A stretch of 64,000 nucleotides of DNA from Promicromonosporaceae bacterium (GTDB lineage: Bacteria > Actinomycetota > Actinomycetes > Actinomycetales > Cellulomonadaceae), in contig WRHK01000005.1 of assembly GCA_009783295.1 (NCBI GenBank), forward strand, positions 22,780-86,779, in the 5' to 3' direction. The notes beneath the pieces were generated by a model. The model saw nothing but the letters and a program-made list of their open reading frames with translations. It searched no databases and was not told where the DNA came from. Within the stretch, counting starts at the first letter, position 1, and every line of letters begins with the position of its first letter. Below, piece after piece: positions 62,451-64,000 of this stretch. Both the position numbers and the translations under genes were made by a program.

Positions 62451-63866
62451 TCATGGAGACCGGGTTCCGGTTCCCGCTTCATCCGGGACCGTTTCACCGG
62501 AGCCGAGGCTCCGGCCAGCGCGTTCCCGTCCACGGGCGTTGGTGACCGGGCCCTCTGCGTGACGGTCCCGGAGCCAGGCTTCTGCACTCTCGTGCAGCTC
62601 GGCCCAGCCGGCGAGGTTGGCGGCGGCATTGAGGTCGCGGTCGATGACGAGCCCGCAGCGCCCGCACACATAGGTGCGCACCGCCACGCCGCCGACGTCG
62701 CGCACGGCGCCGCAGCCCGAGCACGTCTTCGACGACGGGAAGAACTGGTCTGCGACGAGGAGCCGACCGCCTCGCCACTCGAGCTTGTACTCGAGCTGGC
62801 GGCCGAGCCTGCCCCACGCCGCGTCACCGATGCCACGACTGAGGTGTGGATGCGTCCGCCTCATGCCTGCGAAGCCGAGCTTCTCGATGACGAGCCGGCC
62901 GTGGGTCTTGACCAGCTCGTTCGAAACGTCGTGCAGGAACTGCTCCCGGACGGCGTGAACCCTCCGGTACTCCTCCGAGAGCCGCCCGACCGCCTGTCGG
63001 CGCCGCGCGGAACCCTTCTGCTTCCGGGTCACCGCCCGGTGCCGCCGCCGCAGCCGCGACTGCGACCGCTCGAGGGCGCGCGGCCACGCGGCGATCCGGG
63101 CAACTTCCGTGCCGTCCGCTGTGGCCGCGACGGCGTACGTCGAGAGGCCGACGTCGACCCCCACCCATGGGCGGCCGCCGTCCGGGGTTACGCGACGCTC
63201 GGGGTGCAGGTCCGCGGCCTCGACGGTCAGCGCCACGGTCCACCGGGTCCGTCGCAGGGTCACTGTCGCCTGGACAATCCGAGCACGGCCCTTCTCGACC
63301 ATGCGTCGCAGCCGCCGGGTGTCCTCGCGGACGTCGACGACGCCTACCCGTGGCAGGCGGACGGTGCGGGGCCGCAGGTCACCGAGGCGGATGGCCGGCT
63401 TTGCGCCCTTCGGAAACTGGTTGCGGACCCTGAACGCGTCCGAGTGCCCCCTGCGGCGGCGCTGCCGCGGGAACCCGACGCGCTCACGCGACCCGTGCTT
63501 CTGAGAGTCCCACCGCGCCTTGAGTGCGCGGCCGAGGTCGACCGCCGCTTCCTCGAAGACCTGCTGGTAGACCTCGTCACGCCAGGCGAGACCTGTCACG
63601 TGCTTGACGACCTCGCCCGACGGTCCGACGCGAAACACTCGGCCGGCGTCCTCGCTCGTCTTCCAGGCAGCGAACCGCTTGATGAGGTCGTACCCGGTGC
63701 GCGGGACGACCACGGACGCGTCGCCACGCCGCGCCTCGCGGGCGGCCGCCACCATCCGGAGGCACTCGTTGTACGCGAAACGCGCAGCGCCCACATGACG
63801 CAGAAGCATGGCCCGCTGCTCGACCGAGGGGTCGAGCGTGAAGCGGAAGGTCGTGTACCGGGCCAT
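62451..63866 (-). CDS. tnpB: TnpB (IS200/IS605-IS607-type RNA-guided nuclease), stand-alone
   Basis: 471 residues, full length. The RuvC acids are in place: Asp in WVGVDVGLSTYAV, Glu in LVIEKLGFAGM and Asp in CGLVIDRDLNAAANLA. The zinc finger is SKTCSGCGAV ... YVCGRCGLV. The N-terminal helix-turn region (YTTFRFTLDPSVEQ, HVGAARFAYNECLRM) is typical. An extra ~45-residue tail follows the last RuvC motif. TnpB proteins are programmed by an omega-RNA that overlaps the gene's 3' end, here expected at about 62400-62600 on the minus strand. No TnpA is in the window. Confidence 0.93.
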   Translation of the reverse strand: MARYTTFRFTLDPSVEQRAMLLRHVGAARFAYNECLRMVAAAREARRGDASVVVPRTGYDLIKRFAAWKTSEDAGRVFRVGPSGEVVKHVTGLAWRDEVYQQVFEEAAVDLGRALKARWDSQKHGSRERVGFPRQRRRRGHSDAFRVRNQFPKGAKPAIRLGDLRPRTVRLPRVGVVDVREDTRRLRRMVEKGRARIVQATVTLRRTRWTVALTVEAADLHPERRVTPDGGRPWVGVDVGLSTYAVAATADGTEVARIAAWPRALERSQSRLRRRHRAVTRKQKGSARRRQAVGRLSEEYRRVHAVREQFLHDVSNELVKTHGRLVIEKLGFAGMRRTHPHLSRGIGDAAWGRLGRQLEYKLEWRGGRLLVADQFFPSSKTCSGCGAVRDVGGVAVRTYVCGRCGLVIDRDLNAAANLAGWAELHESAEAWLRDRHAEGPVTNARGRERAGRSLGSGETVPDEAGTGTRSP

Positions 63867-63956
63867 GCGAGGACCCTGGCAGACGTCGACTTTGACGTGT
63901 CAAGAGGCAGTTCTACAGATCACGATGCCGCAACAAGATGCGGAAACGCTTGACAG

Positions 63957-64000
63957 TGCGCCCGACTGGGGTCGAACCAGCAACCTGCGCTTTAGGAGAG
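63957..64000 (-). tRNA. tRNA-Arg (anticodon CCU), 3' part, cut by window edge
   Basis: Minus-strand bases 64000-63957 give the anticodon loop CTCCTAA (U33, anticodon CCU), the 3' strand of the anticodon stem, variable loop AGGTT, T-arm GCTGG-TTCGACC-CCAGT, the acceptor 3' strand CGGGCGC and discriminator A, with no encoded CCA. The 5' half lies beyond the window. Confidence 0.85.

Overview
The window is very high-GC actinobacterial chromosome. Gene content and order (metG-tatD-rpf-rsmA-ispE, an actinobacterial protein O-mannosyltransferase beside rsmI, GlpR/SepX-like and RimJ-like genes near 5-formyltetrahydrofolate cyclo-ligase, FmdB-SAF-MscL beside a DUF4011 protein) fit the Micrococcales, probably near Cellulomonadaceae or Promicromonosporaceae. 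That placement is inference from gene content only. Two tRNA genes are present: a complete tRNA-Ala(CGC) at 46.3 kb, and the 3' half of a tRNA-Arg(CCU) cut by the right edge.

Layout. 0-16.8 kb is housekeeping: an ABC-F ATPase, a CE7 esterase, ispE-rsmA, four tandem DUF348/G5 cell-wall lytic proteins (two Rpf-type, two lysozyme-like), tatD-metG, a secreted sugar dehydrogenase, a holin-like protein with a nicotinamidase, and rsmI. 16.8-30.4 kb holds a protein O-mannosyltransferase, a membrane-anchored molybdopterin oxidoreductase, a GH20 hexosaminidase with a coupled lipoprotein, a Pit phosphate carrier, an orphan molybdate-binding protein with its HTH-TOBE partner, a PadR unit, a LexA-boxed small gene and a four-gene partner-switching module (roadblock, GAF-PP2C, STAS, RsbW-like). 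30.6-37.5 kb has a CUT1 sugar ABC importer and a MarR-controlled drug-efflux unit.

37.6-42.5 kb is the most unusual region. Two related small peptides share the motif ELE-x2-S-x-ELLP-x-RETL. Downstream of them lies one continuous frame joining a PqqD/RRE-like domain, a multi-pass M50 metalloprotease and a ParA/MinD ATPase, and then a secreted protein with two CTGC motifs. A divergent SARP-type regulator faces the peptide genes across an intergenic region with two sets of 11-bp-period direct repeats. This looks like a SARP-controlled peptide production or processing system that I cannot match to a described class.

42.5-64 kb returns to mixed genes: GNATs, an alpha/beta hydrolase behind a 16-codon upstream ORF, a WYL regulator with a divergent VOC protein, a penicillin-acylase-family protein, a CIRCE element in front of fmdB-SAF-mscL, a DUF4011 helicase-like protein with degenerate catalytic motifs and a coupled small protein, an MFS carrier, an ABC/FtsX pair, a patatin, and a stand-alone TnpB next to the tRNA-Arg gene.

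A second theme is intergenic structure. Two convergent gene pairs are separated by arrays of a CGCGAGATAGAGC-type motif repeated about every 20 bp, with left and right halves in opposite orientation. A third convergent pair is separated by a 33-bp-arm inverted repeat.
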